Below are positions 52,929-59,917 of a DNA stretch of 64,000 nucleotides, one piece after another. The notes under the pieces were generated by a model. The model had not been told where the DNA came from. It worked only from the letters and a program-made list of their open reading frames with translations, and did not search any database. Made by a program: the position numbers and the translations under genes. This DNA is from Bin87 sp965220105 (GTDB lineage Bacteria; Chloroflexota; Dehalococcoidia; Lucifugimonadales; UBA3495), in assembly GCA_965220105.1 (NCBI GenBank), contig OZ244811.1, positions 682,001 through 746,000 of the forward strand, read 5' to 3'. The stretch's first letter is position 1. Every line of letters starts with the position of its first letter.

Positions 52929-53594
52929 TCATGACGCGACGCTTTCCGTCTGATCCACCACCGGGTACGATTCTCCCCACTTATCCAGGTAGACGAAATC
53001 GTTGAGCGCACCCCGGCGTACCGGCCCGAAGTTACCCATTGGATAGCCGATGGGCAGGATGGCGTAGGAGTGCACCCCGGTCGGCAGGCCCAGGATGGCT
53101 TCCACTTCCTTTTCGTGGCGCAGGTGCCGCGACGTCAGCGTGGAACCCAGACCCAGCGCCCGCGCCGCCAGCAGCATGTTCTGCACCGCCGGATAGATGG
53201 ACGCGCCGGATGCCCGGTTGGGCGTGTCGGTACCGTGGTCCTGGCAGGCCACGATCCACACCGGCGCCTCGTGGTAGTGGTCGGTCAGATACTCCACGGC
53301 GTCGTGTTGACGGCGGTAGCGGCTCGGGCTGGAACCCGGAGGCGGTTCGGCGTTGCGGTAGCGTGGGCCAACGACTTCGTCGAAGGCCTTCTTGTACCAC
53401 TTCTGGACCTGCTCCTTGATGCTCCCGTCCTTGATCACCAGGAAGCGCCAGGGCTGGTTGTTGCCGCCGTTGGCCGCGCAGACGCCGGCCTCCAGTATCT
53501 GCCGGATCAGTTCATCCGGCACCGGATCGGGCTTGAGCCGCCGCATCGCCCGCGTCGTCCGCATGATGTGAAATAGTTCCGTACCTTCCGCCAT
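52929..53594 (-). CDS. Nitroreductase-family protein
   Basis: A 221-residue FMN-binding nitroreductase. Features: MRTTRAMRRLKPDPVPDELI with the R-x-x-R FMN contact, CAANGGNNQPWRFLVI, SGASIYPAVQNMLLAARALGLGSTLTS and the C-terminal PIGYPMG. The frame opens at 53678, but ATG 53594 is preferred because GGAGG is 8 bp upstream. It reduces a nitro, quinone, or enone-type group, or acts as a flavin reductase for the LLM oxygenase in the same operon. Confidence 0.92.
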   Translation of the reverse strand: MAEGTELFHIMRTTRAMRRLKPDPVPDELIRQILEAGVCAANGGNNQPWRFLVIKDGSIKEQVQKWYKKAFDEVVGPRYRNAEPPPGSSPSRYRRQHDAVEYLTDHYHEAPVWIVACQDHGTDTPNRASGASIYPAVQNMLLAARALGLGSTLTSRHLRHEKEVEAILGLPTGVHSYAILPIGYPMGNFGPVRRGALNDFVYLDKWGESYPVVDQTESVAS

Positions 53595-53643
53595 GATTTC
53601 CTCCATGTTGTAAAACCCAAACGTGTGGGCAAAATATCCGTCA

Positions 53644-54411
53644 TCAAAACCGGGGAGCCCGCTTTTCCAGGAAGGCATTCATCGCCTCCCGGGGATGCCC
53701 GGTAGCGAAGCATAGCGCGAACGCCTTGATGCTGTACTCTGCCGCGGCTTCCTCGCCCATCTCCAGCCAGCCGGAGATGATTTGCTTCTGCGCGGTCAGC
53801 ACGTAACGGCTCATCCCGTTGAACTGGCGGGCTACTTCAAATGCAGTTTGCTCCAACTCGCAGCCGTCCACCACCTGGTCGACCAATCCCAGTCGCAGCG
53901 CTTCGGCGGCATCAACTGTTTCGCCGGTCAGCAACAATTTGCGTGCCCGCCCCAGCCCTACCGTCGGCGGCAGCAACGATGCTTCGATGACCGACGGCAA
54001 ACCCACCCGCACCTCCGGCAGCCCGAAAATGGCGTCCTCGGCAGCGACCCGAATGTCGCCGGCCAGCGCCAGCTCCAGCGCGCCGCCCAGGCACGGCCCG
54101 CGAATCGCCACCACCACGGGCAGCGGGGCGTTGAGCAGGCTGCGCGCCGCGCCGTGCAACGTCCGGATGAACTCCTCGGCCCGCAACGGGTCCAGGTCCT
54201 TCATCTCGTGCAGGTCAACCCCTGCCGAGAATGCCCGGTCGCCGGCGCCCCGCAGGACAATGGCACGCAGGCCCTCGTCTTCGCCACACTCTTGCACCCG
54301 CTGCCGCAACCCCTCAAAAACGCCCGGGCCAAGCAGGTTCAGGTGAGTGCGACCCTCGATGCTGAGCGTGGCGATGCCGTCGTCGCGCTCCAGGTGTACG
54401 CCGGTTGCCAT
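53644..54411 (-). CDS. Enoyl-CoA hydratase/isomerase family protein
   Basis: A 255-residue crotonase-fold protein. The oxyanion-hole segments are GDRAFSAGVDLHEMKD and VAIRGPCLGGALELALAGD; the second region FGLPEVRVGLPSVIEA carries the expected Glu. It likely acts on a CoA thioester (hydration, isomerisation or hydrolysis). Its start lies 2 bp from the upstream alpha/beta hydrolase stop, so they are translationally linked. ATG 54411 is the preferred start. Confidence 0.93.
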   Translation of the reverse strand: MATGVHLERDDGIATLSIEGRTHLNLLGPGVFEGLRQRVQECGEDEGLRAIVLRGAGDRAFSAGVDLHEMKDLDPLRAEEFIRTLHGAARSLLNAPLPVVVAIRGPCLGGALELALAGDIRVAAEDAIFGLPEVRVGLPSVIEASLLPPTVGLGRARKLLLTGETVDAAEALRLGLVDQVVDGCELEQTAFEVARQFNGMSRYVLTAQKQIISGWLEMGEEAAAEYSIKAFALCFATGHPREAMNAFLEKRAPRF

Positions 54412-54412
54412 G

Positions 54413-55225
54413 TCAGTCGTTGTCGGCGACTCCGGCAGCGGCCGGCTCGCGCGTCGATACGGCGGCGCTCTCGATGAAACGGAGCGCCTCGAAGTTGAAG
54501 ATATCCGGCTTCTCGAAGTAAACCGAATGTCCGGCCTCGGGCACCCGCAGCAGCCGGGAACCCGGGATCGCCCGCGCCCCCGCCTCGATCACCTGGGGCG
54601 GCGACAGGTCGTCGTCCTCGCCCACGAAAAACAGCACCGGCATATCCAGCGCTCCCACCTGCGCCGCGCTCGGCCCCGCCGGTTGGCCCCCGGGCGGGTC
54701 GTGCCGGGGCGGGTTGGTGCGGGATATCTGCAGGTACAGGTTGGCCAGGTTGGGCGTCCGCTGCACGAACAGCGGCGACACCGCCCGGAAGCCTATCTCG
54801 CCGCTGGGCGTCTGGGACTCGCGCCAGATGCGCTGCTGCTCCAGCACCTCCGGCGCCTCCATACCGCCCACCGTGTCCGCCATGACCAGGCTCTTGACCC
54901 GGTGCGGGTAGGCCACCGCAAACCCCAGCATGGTGCGTCCGCCCATCGACTGCGCCACCAGGTGCGCCGACTCGATTCCCAGGTGGTCCAGCAGGCCCCG
55001 CAGGTCTTCGACAAACGCTCCGGAACCTGGCCCCCCGTCCGCATCGTAGGAGTGCCCAAACCCCCGGTGGTCAAACGTGACGCACCGGTAGCGCTGGGAG
55101 AAGAAGGGTATCTGTTGCCACCAGCTCAGCAGATTGCCGCCGGCGCCGTGGGCAAACACGATGGCCTCCCCCTCGCCATAGCTCTGGTAGTGCAGGTCTA
55201 TTCCGTTGATTCTTGCGCTGCTCAC
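54413..55225 (-). CDS. Alpha/beta hydrolase
   Basis: A 270-residue alpha/beta hydrolase. The oxyanion motif is AHGAGGNLLSW, the nucleophile Ser is in AQSMGGRT, the acid in GEDDDLSPP, and the catalytic His in PEAGHSVYFEKP. GTG 55225 is preferred (GGGAGG 6 bp upstream) over the frame's first ATG at 55258. It is the first gene of a six-gene operon that runs 55225 down to 48910. It may cleave a C-C or ester bond in the pathway. Confidence 0.91.
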   Translation of the reverse strand: MSSARINGIDLHYQSYGEGEAIVFAHGAGGNLLSWWQQIPFFSQRYRCVTFDHRGFGHSYDADGGPGSGAFVEDLRGLLDHLGIESAHLVAQSMGGRTMLGFAVAYPHRVKSLVMADTVGGMEAPEVLEQQRIWRESQTPSGEIGFRAVSPLFVQRTPNLANLYLQISRTNPPRHDPPGGQPAGPSAAQVGALDMPVLFFVGEDDDLSPPQVIEAGARAIPGSRLLRVPEAGHSVYFEKPDIFNFEALRFIESAAVSTREPAAAGVADND

Positions 55226-55276
55226 GTTACACCTCCCAAGCGGGAAATCCGGCCTCATGTTTTGGCGACTATCATA

Positions 55277-55431
55277 CCTAAACTAAAGCCAAGGTGGGAT
55301 GTACATTTAAGTGGCGATGATGATCAGCTGGGGTTAAGCCCGTGAATCCCTCTCATCCGTAGTTGGAGAACGACCCGGCTCCGTCGTTTGACCCCCACCA
55401 TCTGCGCATTTCACCTTGGCTTTAGTTTAGG
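55277..55431. mobile_element. MITE-like element with 18-20 bp terminal inverted repeats
   Basis: The outer inverted repeats are cctaaactaaagccaaggtg at 55277-55296 and caccttggctttagtttagg at 55412-55431. About 150 bp and non-coding. The final two bases of the right end (55430-55431) are also the first two of the IS5-family element, so its own right end is most likely at TA 55428-55429. With TA at both ends it fits a TA-target family. Its ends match no other element here. Confidence 0.75.
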
Positions 55432-55444
55432 TTCTGTTGACATT

Positions 55445-55963
55445 TCACCGTAGCCAGATGAGAGCGGCGGTGAAATGCAGGAAGCCCAGGTATCTGGTGT
55501 CCAGCTTCTCAAACCGGGAGAAGATCCGGCGATAGTGCTTGATCTTGTTGATGAAGCATTCCACCAGATGACGCTCCCGGTACAGATGCCGGTCATAGTC
55601 GGCGGGTTCCTTGCGGTTTGAGCGGGGCGGAATGACCGGCATCATACCCAGTCCCAGAATGTGTCGGCGAAACTCCTGGGCATCGTACCCTTTGTCGGCC
55701 AGTACGTGCTCGCCAGCATAACCGGCGATCAAACCCTCCGCCTGGGTGATGTCGTGCTGTTGCCCGCCGGTCAGGATGAATCGCAAGGGGTTGCCCAAGC
55801 CGTCCACGCTCACGTGAATCTTGGCGCTGAACCCGCCGCGGCTCCGGCCCAGGGCCTGGGCAGCCTGGCCACCCTTTTTGGGGGAGCTCCTGCCGCGCAA
55901 GGGTGCGCCCGAACCACCGTGCTGTCGATGATCAGGTATTCCAGATCCGCATCGTCGGAGCAA
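55445..55963 (-). CDS. IS5-family transposase, downstream frame (orfB)
   Basis: The C-terminal part of the transposase, beginning after a slip at the A5 run (complement of 55875-55879). The second catalytic Asp is in LADKGYDAQEF and the Glu in RERHLVECFINKIKHYRRIFS. In frame it reads on from ...SSPKKGGQAAQALGRSRGGFSAKIHVSVDG. It lacks its own credible start, so a -1 frameshift from orfA is probably needed. Confidence 0.85.
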   Translation of the reverse strand: MLRRCGSGIPDHRQHGGSGAPLRGRSSPKKGGQAAQALGRSRGGFSAKIHVSVDGLGNPLRFILTGGQQHDITQAEGLIAGYAGEHVLADKGYDAQEFRRHILGLGMMPVIPPRSNRKEPADYDRHLYRERHLVECFINKIKHYRRIFSRFEKLDTRYLGFLHFTAALIWLR

Positions 55964-56229
55964 TGTTGATGCATTTGTGCCCAGACCCCTTGGTCAGTCC
56001 AACGGGCGAATCGTTTGTAGACGGTGTTCCAGTTCCCGTATTCGGCCGGCAGCAGTCGCCACTGGGCCCCAGAGCGGTTAATCCATAAGACGGCCTCGAC
56101 AAAACGCCGGCAATCCGCTTCCTGGCCAACGTACAGGCCGGTGCAGCCACGCAAGAAATCGAGAATCCTGGCCCACTGTTCTGGTGATAGTCTGATGTTT
56201 GACATACAGCCATTATAATGAAATGTCAA
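55810..56229 (-). CDS. IS5-family transposase, upstream frame (orfA)
   Basis: A 139-residue N-terminal part, with a DUF4096-type segment (LSPEQWARILDFL, CGAVLWINRSGAQWRLLP seen in part as INRSGAQWRLLP) and the first catalytic Asp in LIIDSTVVRAH. It overlaps orfB by 154 bp. At the A5 run both frames read P-P-K or S-P-K-K, so a -1 slip joins them into one DDE transposase. The start ATG 56229 lies in the right inverted repeat. Confidence 0.88.
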   Translation of the reverse strand: MTFHYNGCMSNIRLSPEQWARILDFLRGCTGLYVGQEADCRRFVEAVLWINRSGAQWRLLPAEYGNWNTVYKRFARWTDQGVWAQMHQHCSDDADLEYLIIDSTVVRAHPCAAGAPPKRVARLPRPWAGAAAGSAPRFT

Positions 56230-56238
56230 CAGAACCTA

Positions 56239-57336
56239 ATGCCGACCACAATTCAATACGCTCAACTGGACGACCGCATCGTTGGCCTCGGTGACGTGGG
56301 ACGCGGACAGCAGGGCCTGACTTGCATCACCTGTGGCGACCGCCTGATCGTCAAGGACGGACGTGGGACCCGAACCAAAGCGGACACGCGCCGCAGGCCC
56401 CCCAGAACGAAGCACTTCTCCCACACCTCGAACAGCCAGTGCCACGGAGAGGGACCGGCACACTACCGGCTCAAGATGGGAATCGCCGAGTCGATCCGAA
56501 TGGCACTCACTATGCCCGCCGACCAGAGAAACTCCCGTGGCTACATCCACTACCGGTGCCCCGACGAGCAATACGGCGTGAACTGCCTCTTCAAAGGCGC
56601 GCCGCCCAGCAACTTGGAACCCCAAGGATTTCAACAACTTCAACTCGGGTACCATCAGTTCGACCTCCTCAAAGGGCTCACCGAGGTGAAAACCGAAGCA
56701 CGGCTCTCCGGCGGCAAAACCCGCGCTGACATCGCCGGCTTTGACGCTCACGGCGAACCAATCTGGATCATCGAGATCGTCCGGTCCACGCTCAGCAACT
56801 CGGCAACCCAAAATGCCGAAGATACCAAGCTGCCGTTGTTCGTCATCGACGTCAGCACTCTGCCGGTTGACAGCGAACCACAGCGTTTGAAGGAGCTTTC
56901 GAACCGGCTCTTCATCATCATGGAAGACAACGTTGCCCATGGTTTCTACCCCGCCGCGGACAGATCACACAACGTCCAGTGCGAACGAAAGGCGTTCGGC
57001 ATGGGCCCTAAAGACCACCAGTGGCACAAGGAACGGGCTTACCTCCACGTCAGCGCCGCGGACTGTACGGACCATCCGGACTGTCCCGGATGCGAACTCG
57101 TGCTGCTCCACGAGTGCAACGGCGGAGCGCCGGAAGCCATGACCTGTCCGGACAGCTGGTACATGTTCGAGAAGGGGATCACGCCCATCGAGATGTACAC
57201 CCAACCCGTGCACCTGGTGAAGAGCCACATCCCCGACTTCTCGAACCGCTTCAATCCGAACGCGAAGGAATCGCCACCAGGATGGCTCACGACGGTCGCC
57301 GTCCAGATGGTGAGCAGCACGGGCGCCGGCGTCTGA
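56239..57336 (+). CDS. CoiA-like predicted nuclease (PD-(D/E)XK type)
   Basis: A 365-residue protein. The N-terminal region has a zinc-ribbon-like CITCGDRLIVKDGRG and KHFSHTSNSQC, then EGPAHYRLKMGIAESIR, as in the competence protein CoiA group. The nuclease core reads TRADIAGF...GEPIWIIEIV (D and E-x-I/V pair). A Cys-rich C-terminal part (DCTDHPDCPGCE, LLHEC) may bind zinc. ATG 56239 is directly next to the IS5 end, with no ribosome-binding site of its own. It may act in DNA uptake or defence. Assignment is by motif; moderate confidence. Confidence 0.75.
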   Translation: MPTTIQYAQLDDRIVGLGDVGRGQQGLTCITCGDRLIVKDGRGTRTKADTRRRPPRTKHFSHTSNSQCHGEGPAHYRLKMGIAESIRMALTMPADQRNSRGYIHYRCPDEQYGVNCLFKGAPPSNLEPQGFQQLQLGYHQFDLLKGLTEVKTEARLSGGKTRADIAGFDAHGEPIWIIEIVRSTLSNSATQNAEDTKLPLFVIDVSTLPVDSEPQRLKELSNRLFIIMEDNVAHGFYPAADRSHNVQCERKAFGMGPKDHQWHKERAYLHVSAADCTDHPDCPGCELVLLHECNGGAPEAMTCPDSWYMFEKGITPIEMYTQPVHLVKSHIPDFSNRFNPNAKESPPGWLTTVAVQMVSSTGAGV

Positions 57337-57576
57337 CCCCTGTCCCCTGGGACACGCGCCCGTGTTCCTAAGGACGCTCTACGCTGGCCTACATTCACGA
57401 CAGCCGTCCGTCCACGCCAACTCCCCACGGATTCAGTTGGCTACAGCGTTCACCTGATGCCACCACTCGGATTGGTCAACGTACGTCGGCAGGTATCGCT
57501 AATGGTGCCCAGCGCGCGGGGTGGTGATAGCCACAGGTAGTGTGCGACAGGTAACCGCATCATCGGCGTTGAACTA
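57337..57576. other. Intergenic stretch, nothing recognised
   Basis: About 240 bp between the CoiA-like gene stop and the first IS630-family element. No ORF, hairpin or repeat of note was seen. Confidence 0.3.
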
Positions 57577-57662
57577 GTGGCCTACCACCAATGAATTGAT
57601 GGATGGTAGGATGTGAAGGTCAAGTAGATACAGGAACAAATGGGGAAGTGGTGAGGGACGTG

Positions 57663-58109
57663 ATGGTGAAGAAGTATCGGGTAGAACTGACGGTAGAAGA
57701 ACAGGAGGAACTGAAGGCGTTGGTTTCCAAGGGACGGGCGGCAGCCTATAAGCAGACTCACGCCCGCATCCTGCTGCTGAGCGATGAGAATCAGGCCGAG
57801 GGGCCAATGATGGACCAGGAGATAGCCCGGTCCCTGAAGGTGGGCACCGCCACGGTGGAACGGGTACGCCGCCGCTGTGTGGAGGAGGGAGTGGCGGCCG
57901 CCCTGGGTCGCAAAGAGCAACTGAACCGGCGCCGGAAGAAGTTGGATGGTCAGGGTGAGGCCCACCTGATTGCCCTGGCCTGCTCGCCGCCGCCGGAGGG
58001 ACGAGTCAGTTGGACGTTGCAACTGCTGGCCGACGGACTGGTGGAAGGAGAGATAGTGGAGAGCATCAGCGACGAGACGGTGCGCCGGACCTTGAAAAAA
58101 ACCAACTGA
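57663..58109 (+). CDS. IS630-family transposase, upstream frame (element 1)
   Basis: A 148-residue N-terminal helix-turn-helix part: KKYRVELTVEEQEELKALV, a MDQEIARSLKVGTATVERVRRR HTH segment (in part) and a QGEAHLIALACSPPPEG linker. The start ATG 57663 follows GAGGGA; the frame opens earlier at 57603. It ends just past the A7 run at 58095-58101, where a -1 slip into the downstream frame is expected. Confidence 0.85.
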   Translation: MVKKYRVELTVEEQEELKALVSKGRAAAYKQTHARILLLSDENQAEGPMMDQEIARSLKVGTATVERVRRRCVEEGVAAALGRKEQLNRRRKKLDGQGEAHLIALACSPPPEGRVSWTLQLLADGLVEGEIVESISDETVRRTLKKTN

Positions 58110-58798
58110 AGCCCTGGCTGAAAGAGTGCTGGTGTCTGCCTCCCCAGGGCAGCGCCGAGTTTGTATGCGCCATGGAAGACGTGCTGGAGGTCTATCACCG
58201 CAGCTATGAAGACAAGGAAGTTCTGGTGTGCCTGGACGAGACCAGCAAGCAACTGGTGGGGGAGACTCGGCAATCCCGTCCGCCGCGGCCTGGTTCAGTC
58301 ATGGCCTACGATTATGAATACCAGCGCAACGGGGTGAGCAACCTGTTCATGCTGTTCGCGCCCTTGGAGGGATGGCGGCGGGTGGAGGTGACGGACCGGC
58401 GCACCAGGGTTGACTGGGCGGAGGTGGTGCGGAAGCTGGTGGACGAGGACTATCCCGATAGGGAGCGGATAGTGCTGGTGATGGACAACTTGAACACCCA
58501 TCATCTGGCATCTTTGTACGAGGCCTTCGAGCCGGCAGAGGCCCGGCGCATCGCGGAGCGGCTGGAGATTCACTACACGCCGAAGCACGGCAGTTGGCTG
58601 AATATGGCGGAGATAGAACTGGGGGTGCTGGCAGGGCAGTGCCTGGACCGCCGTATCCCCAGCCGGGGAATCCTGGAGCAGGAAACCGGGGCATGGGAAA
58701 ACCAGCGGAATCGGCAGGGGTTTCGAGCGGACTGGCGCTTCACAACCGAGGACGCCCGCATCAAGCTCAAGTCCTTATACCCATCAATACAAATGTGA
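58010..58798 (+). CDS. IS630-family transposase, downstream frame (element 1)
   Basis: The C-terminal DDE domain. Catalytic acids are in VCLDETSKQL, LVMDNLNTHH and LNMAEIELGVL. The real joined region begins after the A7 run at 58095-58101, where LEKNQLKPW continues from ...RRTLKK. The first about 85 bp of this frame overlap orfA and are probably not used alone. No interruption is seen; the element may be active. Confidence 0.85.
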   Translation: MDVATAGRRTGGRRDSGEHQRRDGAPDLEKNQLKPWLKECWCLPPQGSAEFVCAMEDVLEVYHRSYEDKEVLVCLDETSKQLVGETRQSRPPRPGSVMAYDYEYQRNGVSNLFMLFAPLEGWRRVEVTDRRTRVDWAEVVRKLVDEDYPDRERIVLVMDNLNTHHLASLYEAFEPAEARRIAERLEIHYTPKHGSWLNMAEIELGVLAGQCLDRRIPSRGILEQETGAWENQRNRQGFRADWRFTTEDARIKLKSLYPSIQM

Positions 58799-58816
58799 CT
58801 GGGTACTAGTACCGTT

Positions 58817-59632
58817 TCAATCTGATCTTGTCGGATAGATATGTTGGAGCTTACGGCGAGCATCTTGGGTGGTAAACCGCCAGTCGATGGCTAATCTTGC
58901 TGCGTTGCGCTCGCGTTCGAGCGCCGCAACCTCTCGCCGCAGCTCCGCCTCATCGCTGATACGGCGGTTCAGACATCCCCTGCTGAAGACGCTCAACTCG
59001 ATCTCAGCCATATTCAGCCAGCTGCCGTGGGTGGGAGTGTAATGAAACTCGAGGCGTTGGGCGATGCGCCGAGCTTCGGATGGCTCAAATGCTTCGTAGA
59101 GCGCGCCGAGCTGGTGGGTGTTGAGGTTGTCCAGTACCAGCCTGACCACCTCGGCATCAGGGTAGGCCTCGTCCACCAGCCACCGCATCTGGTGCGCGAA
59201 GTCCACGGCAGTGCGGCGCTCGGTCACCTCCACAGGTCTCCAGCCACCCCTCGGCTCACAGATCATGAACAGGTTCCGGGTCCCGTTACGCTGGTACTCG
59301 GTGTCATAGCGTGCCACCCGTCCCGGGGCAGCCTCCAGGGGCGGACGCACCTCCCCGGTCAATTGCCGGGAGGTCTCGTCGAAACACACTACCGGACGCT
59401 CCGGATGGTACGCCGGTTGGTACAGGTCCAGCACGTCCTCCATCCGCGCCACGAACTCCCCGCTCACCTTGGGGATACACCACTCTTGCTTCTTCCACGG
59501 CTTGAGTTCATTTTCTTGAGCATCTGGCGCACCGTCTCCAGGGAGATGCTCTCGGCAAACTCCAACTCCACCACCTGGTCGGCCAACAACTGGAGTGTCC
59601 AGTGCGTGTGCCCTTCGGGCGCGGCGCTGCAC
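58817..59632 (-). CDS. IS630-family transposase, downstream frame (element 2)
   Basis: The DDE part: VVCFDETSRQL, RLVLDNLNTHQL and LNMAEIELSVFSRGC. The real product begins near 59511, where LKPWKKQEWC continues after the frameshift from orfA. The DDE domain itself is unbroken, but orfA has lost its start to the IS1380-family insertion, so this copy is very likely inactive. Confidence 0.85.
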   Translation of the reverse strand: MQRRARRAHALDTPVVGRPGGGVGVCREHLPGDGAPDAQENELKPWKKQEWCIPKVSGEFVARMEDVLDLYQPAYHPERPVVCFDETSRQLTGEVRPPLEAAPGRVARYDTEYQRNGTRNLFMICEPRGGWRPVEVTERRTAVDFAHQMRWLVDEAYPDAEVVRLVLDNLNTHQLGALYEAFEPSEARRIAQRLEFHYTPTHGSWLNMAEIELSVFSRGCLNRRISDEAELRREVAALERERNAARLAIDWRFTTQDARRKLQHIYPTRSD

Positions 59633-59917
59633 GCAATGGCGATCAGGTGCGCTTCCTGCTTGCCGTCCGGCTTGCGCTCCTGGCCCGGCCGCGGTCGGTC
59701 ATTGCTGGCGGCCTCAAGTCCTTCCTCCACGTACCGCTTCCGCGCTCTGGCGACCGTGGCCGCGTTGACCAACAGCACATCGGCTAGCTCACGGTCCCGA
59801 AGCCCCTGGTCAGCCTTGAGCAGCGACAGCGCACGCTTCACGGTGCGCACTGACGCCTTGCCTCGCTGGGACACCTCATTGAGACGGGAGCGTTCGGCCT
59901 CGGTCAGCTCTACTTTA
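59464..59917 (-). pseudogene. IS630-family transposase, upstream frame (element 2), 5' end removed by IS1380-family insertion
   Basis: Native codons read KVELTEAERSRLNEVSQRG and on to the end, ...VRQMLKKMNSSRG. The first codons lie beyond the IS1380-family element at about 61646-61690 on the minus strand. Joining the two sides at the TTTAT duplication restores an IKYKVELTEAE reading, matching KKYRVELT in element 1. So the gene was split by the insertion. Confidence 0.85.

Larger units (their letters stand above)
55430..56236. mobile_element. IS5-family (IS427-group-like) insertion sequence
   Basis: An 807-bp element with perfect 18-bp inverted ends, ggttctgttgacatttca at 55430-55447 and its complement at 56219-56236. 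TA flanks on both sides (55428-55429, 56237-56238). Two overlapping transposase frames are on the minus strand. The right end is adjacent to the ATG of the CoiA-like gene at 56239. Confidence 0.93.
57577..58806. mobile_element. IS630-family insertion sequence 1
   Basis: A 1230-bp element with imperfect ends: gtggcctaccaccaatg... at the left and the complement of gtacccagtcacatttg... at the right. It lies in a CTAG target with TA duplicated at 57575-57576 and 58807-58808. Two + strand transposase frames. Its right end abuts IS630 element 2 through the shared TA. Confidence 0.88.

Noticed and set aside
55277..55431. A small gene inside the MITE-like element
   Set aside because: No ORF of useful length; the element is short with inverted ends, typical of a non-coding MITE.
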